From: CAZGDB01 sp964524705
Lineage (GTDB): Bacteria; Pseudomonadota; Gammaproteobacteria; Berkiellales; Berkiellaceae
DNA: 64,000 nt
Direction of reading: 5' to 3'
NCBI GenBank assembly: GCA_964524705.1
Contig: CAZGDB010000001.1
Coordinates: 1 to 64,000 of the forward strand
This document shows positions 43,201 to 51,690 of the stretch, piece by piece. The notes under the pieces were generated by a model. That model saw only the letters and a list, made by a program, of their open reading frames with translations, had not been told where the DNA came from and ran no database searches. How positions within the stretch are numbered: the first letter of the stretch is position 1; every line of letters starts with the position of its first letter. The position numbers and the translations under genes are program-made.

Positions 43201-46200
43201 TCTCTAAAAAACTTATTGACTTCCCTTAAAGGTATTTTTTTCAATCTGACAGCCTGCTCTGTGTCTTCTCTATTTTTTTGAATCATTGCAAAATGTTCAT
43301 CAATTGTTACGTCATTTGGGCAGCAAAAAAACTCTTGGTTAAAAATAGAAACAAACTCACCAGGTTGTTGACTGCGAGACACTCTGTTTTCTAATTGATC
43401 ATAATCTCTTTGTGTCATATGACAGCCAGTATTAATTCCTAAAAATCCATCTGGATGTGTCGTTCCAAAATCAGTGCCTCTCCCCAAGGCTTCTGTAGTA
43501 ATAGTAATATGGCTCGGCTTGCCTGCCTCCAAGACCACCCGCGCCTCTAAACCAGCATGATCAACACCATTATAAACTTGTACGGTATATTCTGGGTGTG
43601 ATTCAAACCAAGGTTGGAGCTCTGCAGCGAGCGCCTCTACTCTTCCCACATTTTCAGAAAAAATCAAAATTGGCCTATCACTTTTGATGCATTCAATAAT
43701 TTTCCGACATTGTTCTTTAATATTTTCAGCCAAAATAGAAGGGCGTTTAATAAACTGACGAGGGCCATTCGTGGGTATATCGTATATACGCATGCCATAA
43801 TGATTATACAGCTCTTCTTGTTCTTTTAATGTTCCTACCGTGCCGGTCAATCCAAAAATATAATCATAGTCATCAAAGACTTCTTTCGGCGAAATAGTCA
43901 TCACGCTGTCAGTAACAATTTCAACCTTGTATTTTTTTTTGTTTTTTTCTTCTTGAGATAGTCTACGATTTAAATATGTATGCAAAACTTGCTGCACAAA
44001 ATTTGACCAAGAAACTGACATATTAGGTCGTTTATTGACAATAGGCGCAGCAAAAAAACTATTTTCTTTTTCTATCGTTGAAAAATGTGTTCCTTCCTCC
44101 AAATGTTGGACTACTATTTGTGCAGCCTCAATCAGCTGATCTAGATCTTTGTCAGAAACATCTTGTAATAATTGTAAGATATCAGTGCTTCTATCATAAA
44201 ACGACACATCTTCCTTCAATTTTTGAGATACAAATAATTTAAAGTTTGCTATATCATCTGCATGGCTACAAAAATTTTGAATAAAACAGTCTTCGTCTTG
44301 CACAAAATCTAAAACAATCTCATACAAAATAGCCCAGTTTTCTGTTTGATGATAAAGCGGATTCATGACAAAGGCCAATCGGTTGTCGACGGTACACGCC
44401 ATCAGAGTGGCATCATTTTCATCAACAACACACCCTTTCTTTTGACGTTTTTTAGGATCCATTGCCGCCAAAGAAAATTTAGCCTGATTTAATGCCTTGA
44501 AAAGCGCATATTGGCTAGCAGTAGAAACATTAATGCCATCTTGTACATATTCGTGAAAAGGAGTGGTCACATCAATTCCGATATTAGAACAAGGGATTCT
44601 TAATAAATCACAATACTCTTTAATAACAGGATGACCTCTAACTGCGAGAACCTCATCTGAAGTAAAAACATCCACAGCCATGCCTTTAACCCACATTATA
44701 GAGGCCGCCAAAACAGAAACCAAGCTCTTGCCTTCCGAAGGCATAATGCGTTCACATAAAAAATCACCGTGCAATAATTGAGTTAGAATTGCCACAATTT
44801 GTGGTGTACGAGCGACCAAACCAGTCACACGCCTAAAACTTTCGATAGAAATAGCCAGCATTAATAGTTCTGCTCGACGTTTACTCACGACCGAATTTTC
44901 AGGATTGGTTAATACAGCTCTGCAGGCATATGCTTTTTCAGCAAGAACATCATCACTCAAAGCGTGAAGTCCTGGTGATTTTTCTAAAAAATAAAACACA
45001 GATCGATAGTCATTTAACAACTGTTGTTGTTCAGGGGCAGAAATGGCTTTTTTAGTTTGTTTTGAAACAACCTGTCCAATACAGTGTTCCGCAAGAGCGG
45101 CATCATAACTATAACAAAATCCTTCTGGTGTTTTGGGGCGATTATTGATTTGTACGATACGTCTTAACTGATACTCACCCAAAGGTTCTAATTTTTCTAT
45201 GATCTCAAAAAGATCATATGAACTAAAGCCATCTTTTAATAAAACAAGAATTACCTTCATACATAAATCTTTGCTGCGCTCTTCTTTTTTCACCAACAAT
45301 CTATCAATATGCTCTATATTTTCAAAAACAGCACGCTCGTTTTTTCTAAACAAGGATAAAAATTCTTTCAGAACACCTAGATCCAGAGAAGATTTTGCAA
45401 TCTCAATCAACGCATTTTTTTCTTCTTTTGTCTTTGCCCTCTCAAACAGCTTAACTAAAACGCCATCTTGTAACCTGGAGTCGCATTTAATCAGATCGTT
45501 AAAAATTCTAGTGTTTTTAGAAAACTCTAAACGATTCAATTCTTTAAAAATACAAACGGTTATTTTTTGTATCTGCAAATACATCATATCAAATGTCATA
45601 TTTTGTTTTTTTAGAATAATGTAGTAATCAAAGAGATCATGGACTAATTTTCTAGATACAAAAAAATCAACTTGTTCTTGGGGATGCTGCATTATAGTAT
45701 CAAGAATAGACACGCTCATATTAATAAACTCAGACACGTTTTTAATTTCAATGTTTTGCGCTACTATTTTCATTAAAGCCAAAAGTTTTACAGGATCTTG
45801 CGTTTTTTCAGAAACCCTCTTTAGGACACCCAAGATTAATTTTATCTGGTCTATATTTTCTAATTTATCAATTATCAAACGCCAATTATGCAACAAACTT
45901 ACTATAATGCTTTCATTCTCAACCAAAGTTTTAAAATTTTTATTTGCAAATAACTTTGAAATCCATGAGAACGTCAAGAAATGCATATTTCTTTTTTCTT
46001 TTAAGATTTGCCTCACTAAAAAAAACAAAAGTTTTTTTGCTAATTCTTGTTCAAGATTATCTTTAAATGCAGACAGTTGTGTTTCAAATTTATTATCATG
46101 ATTATACTGCTGCTCTGATTTTCCAGAAGAATACACTGCCAGCTTATGCTTTAAATGCTCTTTTGCTACAAAATACGAAAGCTGCATAAGAAGCCCAGTA

Positions 46201-49200
46201 CCCTTCTGAGCTGAATCTACATCCGGGAAAAAATTAAAATCACTTTTGCCATGATTTTTATTCCACTTCTCAAAGACGTAAGAATAAGCCATACTAGTAA
46301 GTGTTTTTTGAATTTCTTCTTCGTTGTTCTTTAAAAAATCAAAACAATTTTTGCTGGAGAAAAGCTCTAAGAAAACACCCTCTTTTTTTTGTGGCTTTTC
46401 TTGCAAGAAATCCTTTAATGCTCTTACAGATTCTTGATTGGACTGAGAAAACAGGCTATCCAAAGAGCACACATCATTTTCAATCTGGTCATTTAAAAAA
46501 ACGAAACCTGGCAAATGCTCTTGAATTCTTTCTTTCCAAGTTTTATTAGAAAACATCCCTGACTCTAATAAATCTTCAACCAAAACAGCTGTATCAATAT
46601 TTTTTTCACGAATATAACACAGACACTCCATAAAAAGTTTATCTGTATCTTCAGCAGGAACAAAAGCATCTCCAACACTATTGACTATCACCCATGTAAA
46701 CAACGCCTTTTCAAAGTCGGAAACAGAACTCATGTGCATTGCATCATATCTACTTAAAGGCATGCGTCGCTGCTCAATTCCCAGAAGACGAAAGGCATAC
46801 ATATCCGGAGAACAGTTTTTCCGTATTGCATCATACAAGTCCTGTGGTACAACTCGGTAAGATTGCTTCTTAAGATCCATTTTAGCGGAAACAATCCCCA
46901 TAGCTCCAGAAACCACAAAAAAACCATCTTTTTCAAGCGCAAACAATGCGTCATTGTCTTTTAATGAAATATTGCTCAAATGGTCTAGCTGCTCATCTAA
47001 ATAGCCATTTTTTTGAGACGCTTTCAAAAACTTTTTTATTTGTCCTAATGCGCCAAGTGGATTCTGAGACAACCCAAAAAAAACAAACTTTAAATCACTA
47101 TCAATAACATTACGTGAAAATTTTTTAATTAATTCTTTAGGGTCGTTTCTGACATCATTCTCAATAATGTTTTTGATCACACCTGATAAAGAAGAAACAC
47201 AAAAACAGAAAAGATCTGGTAAGTTTACACAAAATTCAAAATGCAAAGAAAGACCGGACAATAAAACACGTTCGAGATCATTTATAAAACTTAAATCTGA
47301 AGAATGTTTTCTCCCTAATTTTTTAATTTTTTCATAGTTAAAAAACATATTTTTATAAAAAGGAACCATCAGACCGTTATCATGATAAAAACGAAGCTCG
47401 ACCAAAAAAAATGTGAAATTATGAACCCCTTGGTTTAAAATAATAGCAATAAACTTATCTATAATTCTAATTTCTTCACCAGGAAACCTTTCACATAATT
47501 CACGAAAAACTTGTATTTCAAAATCACCATTATCTTTTATAGCGATCTCTTCATCAGACCCCTCTTTAGAATCTGAAGGCAACGAAAAATCTAACCCCTT
47601 AATAAACGATTCTAATTTTGATTTAACCACTTCTAGCAAAGATATTTTTTCATCCTGGCTGGAATGCAAATATTGATAAAGCTCCTTAATAACTGTTTGA
47701 GTTTCAGCAGCTAAGTTTAAAAATTCAGGAACATCATGGACTGTCCAATATAAGTCTGCAACTTCATGCTCTCTATCAGATTTCAAAAATACAGTTTGCT
47801 CCTCTATGACTCTCCGCATAGAACTCTTACCGTTTAACTTTAATACCCCTGATCCATCAATATGTTTTTCTGACCCAAACCCATCTTTATAGAACCAAAA
47901 ATACTCACTCAACCAAAAATAATTTGACGATGAGCTATGCTTTTCAAGTACGTTAGCTATGTATACATACTGTGCGGAACAAGGATAAAATAAGGGGCTA
48001 TACGTTCCATTTTTATTTTTCGTATACCCGCACTCCATAATATTTGCAGCTATCTTATAAGCCTTTTCAGGATCTTCAACTATTTCTTCATAAATATCTT
48101 TATAGTCATATCCGTACGCCCTTATTAAGGTACTGCGGCCGCAAATATTAGATTGCCGATTTGCCAAGTCTAAAATATAAGCAGCAAATCCATGAAAGTC
48201 CATCGAAAAATCAAACCAAGAACCGTCATTTTTATGTTTTTGTTCATTATCTTCCGTCATGTTAACATTTTTCTGAGTTTGCTGAGCAACCGCTTTATTT
48301 TTTTCTTGATGTGTTTCTTGATTTTTATTTTTATCTTGTTGCTGTGTATTTTGTGTTTCTACTACTTGTTCTGCAGAAACCACGACATGCAACTGATTAA
48401 AAAAATCTCTCGCAACCACGCCTTTAGATTTTCTTTGGTGTTCTAATGGCGCGAGCGTTTTAAAATAGGCGACAGGCTGAATTATATTACTCAAAGATAG
48501 TTGTGAGGATATATCTGAATGCTCATGAAAATTCTGTTTTTTTATATTAAAAAGAAAACGTTTAATATCAAATCTTGGTTGAACAAGAGAAGCACGTTTA
48601 GCTTTCATTTGATTTACGGCAAAAGGCACACGTTTGCAATCATTAGTTTCTAAAAAAAGCTCTATCTCTCGAAAATTATGTGTACGGTAATCTGATTCAA
48701 TAGCTGAAATTATATTTTTTTGCACTTCTAAGTTTTGATAAACGTCCCCCTTTAAAACAACTGCGAAAGCAACAGGGTTTACTGCGCTGGTATCGGCGGC
48801 GTAATACCCAAATGTCCTACTATTAAGAAATGCTACTAATGCTGCTGCATCAGCGTCATTCTTGATTGTAATCACAGACTTTTCATTAATTTTTATGTAG
48901 CTGCCCGGGCCTACATAAAAAAACAAGTGAGCCTCTCTGAAAGTTTCAAAATCAAGTTCTACTAAAACAAGTTCTCTTTTTTTAGACACATAAAAGTCAT
49001 AAGTAACTGCCCAAAAATGATGCCCCGCATCAGGAACAAGATTAACAAAATAATCCAATTCAAAGCATTCTTCCATTCCTCCCATATTAGGGAAATGTTT
49101 CATGAAGTCTCTGATCAACTCAGAATCTTTCTTTGTTAGATAGCGCCCCGTGCTCAATATCTCTTTTTGTAGTTTTTGTTTGAAGTTCCCAATATAAAAA

Positions 49201-49784
49201 TCGCATAACACTGACATCTTAAAAGGTTTTATATGCTGCACCATCCAGGTATAAGCAATATTTCTTGAGAGCGCACCACTAGGAGCTTTATTGGAGCGAT
49301 CTAAATATTTTCTCTGTATGGACAAAGCAGGAATTGACTGTTCTGTCTCACCAAGAAAAAAATTCCTCCTAAACAAACAGGAATCCAAAACAAAAGAAAT
49401 CATGACAAAAGCATCTTTTTCTTTAAAGAATTCCACATTTTTTTGAATTTTTGCAATCATTTCATCGAAATCAGTCAAATCTAAAATGAGCCCTCGACGC
49501 ATAGGCGCTAACTTTAACGCATCAAACGCTCTAATAAATACTTCTTTAAAATCTCTCTGGTCTACGTCGCCGCCTATGATCTTGGTCGCTAAAGCCTCTT
49601 GGTGCATATTTAAAGCATTTTGCATCAATTCCGCCAGATTAAGACGATCAGCCCCCTCTGGCCCAGGCTCACCAGCGTGTAGATACTCTTCTGGGTTTGG
49701 CATAGACAAAGCGTTTTGTATCCATTCCGCCGGATTAAGAGCATCAGGCTCACCAAAGTGGGGATCCTCTTCTGAATTCGGCAT
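40227..49784 (-). CDS. Giant SecA-like ATPase with C-terminal membrane segments
   Basis: 3185 aa. The ATG at 49784 is chosen because GAGGTG lies 8 bases upstream; a TTG two codons earlier would have only 2 bases of spacing. A SecA-type motor lies at about 1640-2170. The Walker A-like MPSEGKSL (about 1680) stands for SecA's GEGKT. VVDENDATLM (about 1786) stands for the DEAD-type box, GLTGTVG (about 1980) for MTGTA, and IPTNGPRQF for IPTNRP. TTEALGRGTDF (about 2100) and QLENRVSRSQQPGE match GRGTDI and QLRGRAGRQGDPG. The 1600-residue N-terminal part and about 900 residues after the core are unlike SecA, are helical, and include a Gln/Lys/Glu-rich stretch (about 471-515). Two long hydrophobic segments lie at about 3075-3128. 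It is no housekeeping SecA (about 900 aa). Function is unknown. Confidence 0.85.
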   Translation of the reverse strand: MPNSEEDPHFGEPDALNPAEWIQNALSMPNPEEYLHAGEPGPEGADRLNLAELMQNALNMHQEALATKIIGGDVDQRDFKEVFIRAFDALKLAPMRRGLILDLTDFDEMIAKIQKNVEFFKEKDAFVMISFVLDSCLFRRNFFLGETEQSIPALSIQRKYLDRSNKAPSGALSRNIAYTWMVQHIKPFKMSVLCDFYIGNFKQKLQKEILSTGRYLTKKDSELIRDFMKHFPNMGGMEECFELDYFVNLVPDAGHHFWAVTYDFYVSKKRELVLVELDFETFREAHLFFYVGPGSYIKINEKSVITIKNDADAAALVAFLNSRTFGYYAADTSAVNPVAFAVVLKGDVYQNLEVQKNIISAIESDYRTHNFREIELFLETNDCKRVPFAVNQMKAKRASLVQPRFDIKRFLFNIKKQNFHEHSDISSQLSLSNIIQPVAYFKTLAPLEHQRKSKGVVARDFFNQLHVVVSAEQVVETQNTQQQDKNKNQETHQEKNKAVAQQTQKNVNMTEDNEQKHKNDGSWFDFSMDFHGFAAYILDLANRQSNICGRSTLIRAYGYDYKDIYEEIVEDPEKAYKIAANIMECGYTKNKNGTYSPLFYPCSAQYVYIANVLEKHSSSSNYFWLSEYFWFYKDGFGSEKHIDGSGVLKLNGKSSMRRVIEEQTVFLKSDREHEVADLYWTVHDVPEFLNLAAETQTVIKELYQYLHSSQDEKISLLEVVKSKLESFIKGLDFSLPSDSKEGSDEEIAIKDNGDFEIQVFRELCERFPGEEIRIIDKFIAIILNQGVHNFTFFLVELRFYHDNGLMVPFYKNMFFNYEKIKKLGRKHSSDLSFINDLERVLLSGLSLHFEFCVNLPDLFCFCVSSLSGVIKNIIENDVRNDPKELIKKFSRNVIDSDLKFVFFGLSQNPLGALGQIKKFLKASQKNGYLDEQLDHLSNISLKDNDALFALEKDGFFVVSGAMGIVSAKMDLKKQSYRVVPQDLYDAIRKNCSPDMYAFRLLGIEQRRMPLSRYDAMHMSSVSDFEKALFTWVIVNSVGDAFVPAEDTDKLFMECLCYIREKNIDTAVLVEDLLESGMFSNKTWKERIQEHLPGFVFLNDQIENDVCSLDSLFSQSNQESVRALKDFLQEKPQKKEGVFLELFSSKNCFDFLKNNEEEIQKTLTSMAYSYVFEKWNKNHGKSDFNFFPDVDSAQKGTGLLMQLSYFVAKEHLKHKLAVYSSGKSEQQYNHDNKFETQLSAFKDNLEQELAKKLLFFLVRQILKEKRNMHFLTFSWISKLFANKNFKTLVENESIIVSLLHNWRLIIDKLENIDQIKLILGVLKRVSEKTQDPVKLLALMKIVAQNIEIKNVSEFINMSVSILDTIMQHPQEQVDFFVSRKLVHDLFDYYIILKKQNMTFDMMYLQIQKITVCIFKELNRLEFSKNTRIFNDLIKCDSRLQDGVLVKLFERAKTKEEKNALIEIAKSSLDLGVLKEFLSLFRKNERAVFENIEHIDRLLVKKEERSKDLCMKVILVLLKDGFSSYDLFEIIEKLEPLGEYQLRRIVQINNRPKTPEGFCYSYDAALAEHCIGQVVSKQTKKAISAPEQQQLLNDYRSVFYFLEKSPGLHALSDDVLAEKAYACRAVLTNPENSVVSKRRAELLMLAISIESFRRVTGLVARTPQIVAILTQLLHGDFLCERIMPSEGKSLVSVLAASIMWVKGMAVDVFTSDEVLAVRGHPVIKEYCDLLRIPCSNIGIDVTTPFHEYVQDGINVSTASQYALFKALNQAKFSLAAMDPKKRQKKGCVVDENDATLMACTVDNRLAFVMNPLYHQTENWAILYEIVLDFVQDEDCFIQNFCSHADDIANFKLFVSQKLKEDVSFYDRSTDILQLLQDVSDKDLDQLIEAAQIVVQHLEEGTHFSTIEKENSFFAAPIVNKRPNMSVSWSNFVQQVLHTYLNRRLSQEEKNKKKYKVEIVTDSVMTISPKEVFDDYDYIFGLTGTVGTLKEQEELYNHYGMRIYDIPTNGPRQFIKRPSILAENIKEQCRKIIECIKSDRPILIFSENVGRVEALAAELQPWFESHPEYTVQVYNGVDHAGLEARVVLEAGKPSHITITTEALGRGTDFGTTHPDGFLGINTGCHMTQRDYDQLENRVSRSQQPGEFVSIFNQEFFCCPNDVTIDEHFAMIQKNREDTEQAVRLKKIPLREVNKFFRDKMIALAYDLYVFTLHEKTKFSEKMYLEGLHDFDKKIYAAWAEYENENPIYEETQVRNFLYQLGCENFKNITGPWFGGIDSETASIIPPLDLSFFKKNRERFSAAKVQDIQEILNWSELFLNIAGLQDINEIGGKVFEKITSLIEDLETFKKSELSFSKYFLNMLFRFEIISKKDLVEGIKSLHVPINEGLSELYVSLSSVLPAFVMNRIPSLEDVQKNIVEFTQEASTIFEAEDWGRFNALFLRIEQYFSKFNTIIQWLKTANKLYSQAKWVSMLSTGGVSIIKDFGVAHVKQYAFNKMRSKILEFVLAKFSNTDSTVGKVVSLFNLLSSDECVALFNAFCHFVYNPSGTLKDLLEAFKSIINNPGVVSLLQKEPIKVENINAILEVLEKYSSLRLIDFFEPEFFVKIFNDFVSKNKEIQVFFEAHSDIQERFNSARVLSATLVDAFYGLSLKDSYAFVCLMLHPAWISAMKNVPSELTMDVVFSSLFEQENIECADPAHSVKLKAAIDALLLFLNSESAQQQRLKYFLGALKQRSIISEHDVMNFLRDKKRQNSNLFKTVEMTEGGYLFSEAVLEEKECVSADQSLEGDFVLPEYSDFIKGAHFQALVAAKQDVRNIYVRYIKQALQDPQLNQSVLQQVLLRASVDLRQVIEKIHGLENKSYFYEYKSSAVALLNAYLNKKFLSLDRRQAAEDLLYSINLANDWTQVHDVLLQTHAEILNRDLEEDKQLWRRLLGRFRNHTGTSRLLNKIDVLFLSANVLATASGEGSELEYFETSKKFLYQTVVGIKKRQSNSDLSHMADLLSTERERSWTTLFTVPNILKFVTQNGPVQALLNHAMVKAPLQYISRSGIAFPADTIQSVRPARWRTPQTLKRSLNVEKIYKHFYYLMVSASLLCSAGLFFGVSAVAAYMAGLGLAILGTAAIYIGVLWHQYRFKETQGTSVLPIPEAIPVVRTVTFTSDSSKSTNKILDEDRLKFQLVNLDGSMHAR

Positions 49785-49941
49785 ATACAATGCACCTCGT
49801 TTTTATTCTTAATGCATCATATCATTCATATGGCTAACTATCAAGGCCTTCGATTTTTGTTATAGCCCCGCCCCTAAAGGGAGACGACCATTGATTGATT
49901 ATACTTATCATTTTCTTCGTTCGTAAAAAGATTATCACTGG

Positions 49942-51690
49942 CTATTCAGGCAAAAAACCGCCTACCTGAGCATCCCATAATTGTTTATATACGCCTTTTT
50001 GTTCTAACAGTACTGAATGTGCACCTTGTTCTACAATTACACCAGCATCAAACACTAAAATGGTGTCCATACGCAATAAAGTAGACAATCTATGCGCAAT
50101 CACTATAGTTGTTTTATCTTGCATAACTTCCCATAAAATGGCTTGGATCTCCTGTTCGGTTACCGAATCCAACTGAGAGGTTGCTTCATCTAAAATCAAA
50201 ATGGGTGCGTTTTTTAAAATAGCTCTTGCAATAGCAATGCGCTGCCGTTGCCCACCCGATAATTTTATTCCACGCTCTCCCACTAAAGCATCATATCCCT
50301 GTGGAACTTTTATAATAAAATCATGTGCTTTTGCACGTTGCGCAGCTTGCATAACTGCAGCATCACTGGCTGCTAAATTAGCATATCGGATATTGTCGCG
50401 TAAACTTCTATGAAACAAGCTCGGATCCTGTGGTATCATCGCAATTTGTGCATGCAGGGAATCTTGGGTCACTTGACTAATATCTTGCCCATCAATCAAA
50501 ATACGGCCCGCACTCAGCGTATATAATCTCAAAATCAAGTTCACAAAAGTAGTTTTACCCCCTCCTGAGTACCCTACCAACCCTACTTTTTGTCCCGGAT
50601 GAATGACAATAGATTTATTGGAAAAAAGTCGATCTGAATTTTTATATTGAAAAGAAACATTTTCAAAACAAATCTCGCCTTTGGTCACTTTTAATATTTT
50701 TGCATCTGGCGCATCAATAATTTCAAGCGGTTGAACAATAGTCTGTAAAGCTTGCTGAATACGCCCATAATATTTAGTGATTTTCATAAAATCATGCACA
50801 GCTTCCCATAAAAACTCAACAACTGCTGTATTTAATCCTAATACTAAAACAAAATCTCCTGGCGTCACCCAGCCTTCTTGACGTCCCTTCAAAAGGAAAT
50901 AAATACTTGCCCCTAGCACGACCAAAAAGGAACATCCATAAAATAACCAGACCCAAAAATTTACCCATTGTAGCTGACGTTCTGCAATCACGGCATGACT
51001 AATTTCTTCATCCAAGTTCTGTTTTTCCATCTCAGCATGGGCAAATAATCGTACTGATAAAATATTGGTCAAAACATCCACAATATGTCCAGTAATACTA
51101 GCTGCACGGGCTGAAAAAACAGCTGAGGCATGTGATAGTTTTTTAGAAAAAACAAAAGATAGCGCTATAAAACAAACAGACCACAACAACATCCCTATTG
51201 CAAACTGTACATTTACCAACCATAGCATGCCAATTGTAATGCTTAATTTTAATAACTTTTCTAAAACAACAGCAAACCTGTCCACTAAATCCGGAACACT
51301 TTCTTTTAAATCATTCAGTTTATTTGCCAAACTTCCTGCAAAATAATCTTGATAATAAGACGCACTGTGTTGTAATAATAATGTAAAGTTTTCCTTAATA
51401 ATACTTCGTCGTAAATTAGGGTTCATACGAATATCCCAAATATATTCGTATACCCTTGGCAATACTGCATACAAACAATCTATCCCGATATAAGCCAACC
51501 CTAACGGTAAGATCACAGACCAAAAATTCTCTCTATCAACCTGCGTCAAATTATCCACTATTAACTTTAAGACATAAGGCTGAAAAGAAAGCATAGCCGC
51601 AAAGAGGATAATCATGATGAACATCAAACATAAACTTTTCCAAAAAGGCCGTATTTGTTGCCAGACAAATTTTGTTACTGAAGGCTTCAT
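49942..51690 (-). CDS. ABC exporter half-transporter (MsbA/LmrA-like), second of a pair
   Basis: 582 aa from ATG 51690 with GGAGG 5 bases upstream; the ATG overlaps the stop of the partner gene (ATGA), so the two are translationally coupled. There are six membrane helices (about 15-290), then one ABC domain with Walker A GYSGGGKTT, signature LSGGQRQR, Walker B ILILDEATSQLD and H-loop IAHRLST. The Walker A reads SGGGKT in place of the partner's SGSGKS. It should pair with the upstream half as a heterodimeric exporter of lipids, drugs or peptides. Confidence 0.9.
   Translation of the reverse strand: MKPSVTKFVWQQIRPFWKSLCLMFIMIILFAAMLSFQPYVLKLIVDNLTQVDRENFWSVILPLGLAYIGIDCLYAVLPRVYEYIWDIRMNPNLRRSIIKENFTLLLQHSASYYQDYFAGSLANKLNDLKESVPDLVDRFAVVLEKLLKLSITIGMLWLVNVQFAIGMLLWSVCFIALSFVFSKKLSHASAVFSARAASITGHIVDVLTNILSVRLFAHAEMEKQNLDEEISHAVIAERQLQWVNFWVWLFYGCSFLVVLGASIYFLLKGRQEGWVTPGDFVLVLGLNTAVVEFLWEAVHDFMKITKYYGRIQQALQTIVQPLEIIDAPDAKILKVTKGEICFENVSFQYKNSDRLFSNKSIVIHPGQKVGLVGYSGGGKTTFVNLILRLYTLSAGRILIDGQDISQVTQDSLHAQIAMIPQDPSLFHRSLRDNIRYANLAASDAAVMQAAQRAKAHDFIIKVPQGYDALVGERGIKLSGGQRQRIAIARAILKNAPILILDEATSQLDSVTEQEIQAILWEVMQDKTTIVIAHRLSTLLRMDTILVFDAGVIVEQGAHSVLLEQKGVYKQLWDAQVGGFLPE

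Noticed and set aside
48850..49300. A YopJ- or Ulp-like peptidase/acetyltransferase site in the N-terminal part of the giant protein (HHFWAVTYD followed about 20 residues later by Glu)
   Set aside because: The His and Glu spacing fits loosely, but no matching Cys/Gln block follows. Too weak to call.
49784..49790. TTG start for the giant gene two codons upstream
   Set aside because: It leaves only 2 bases after GAGGTG; the ATG at 49784 has 8-base spacing.
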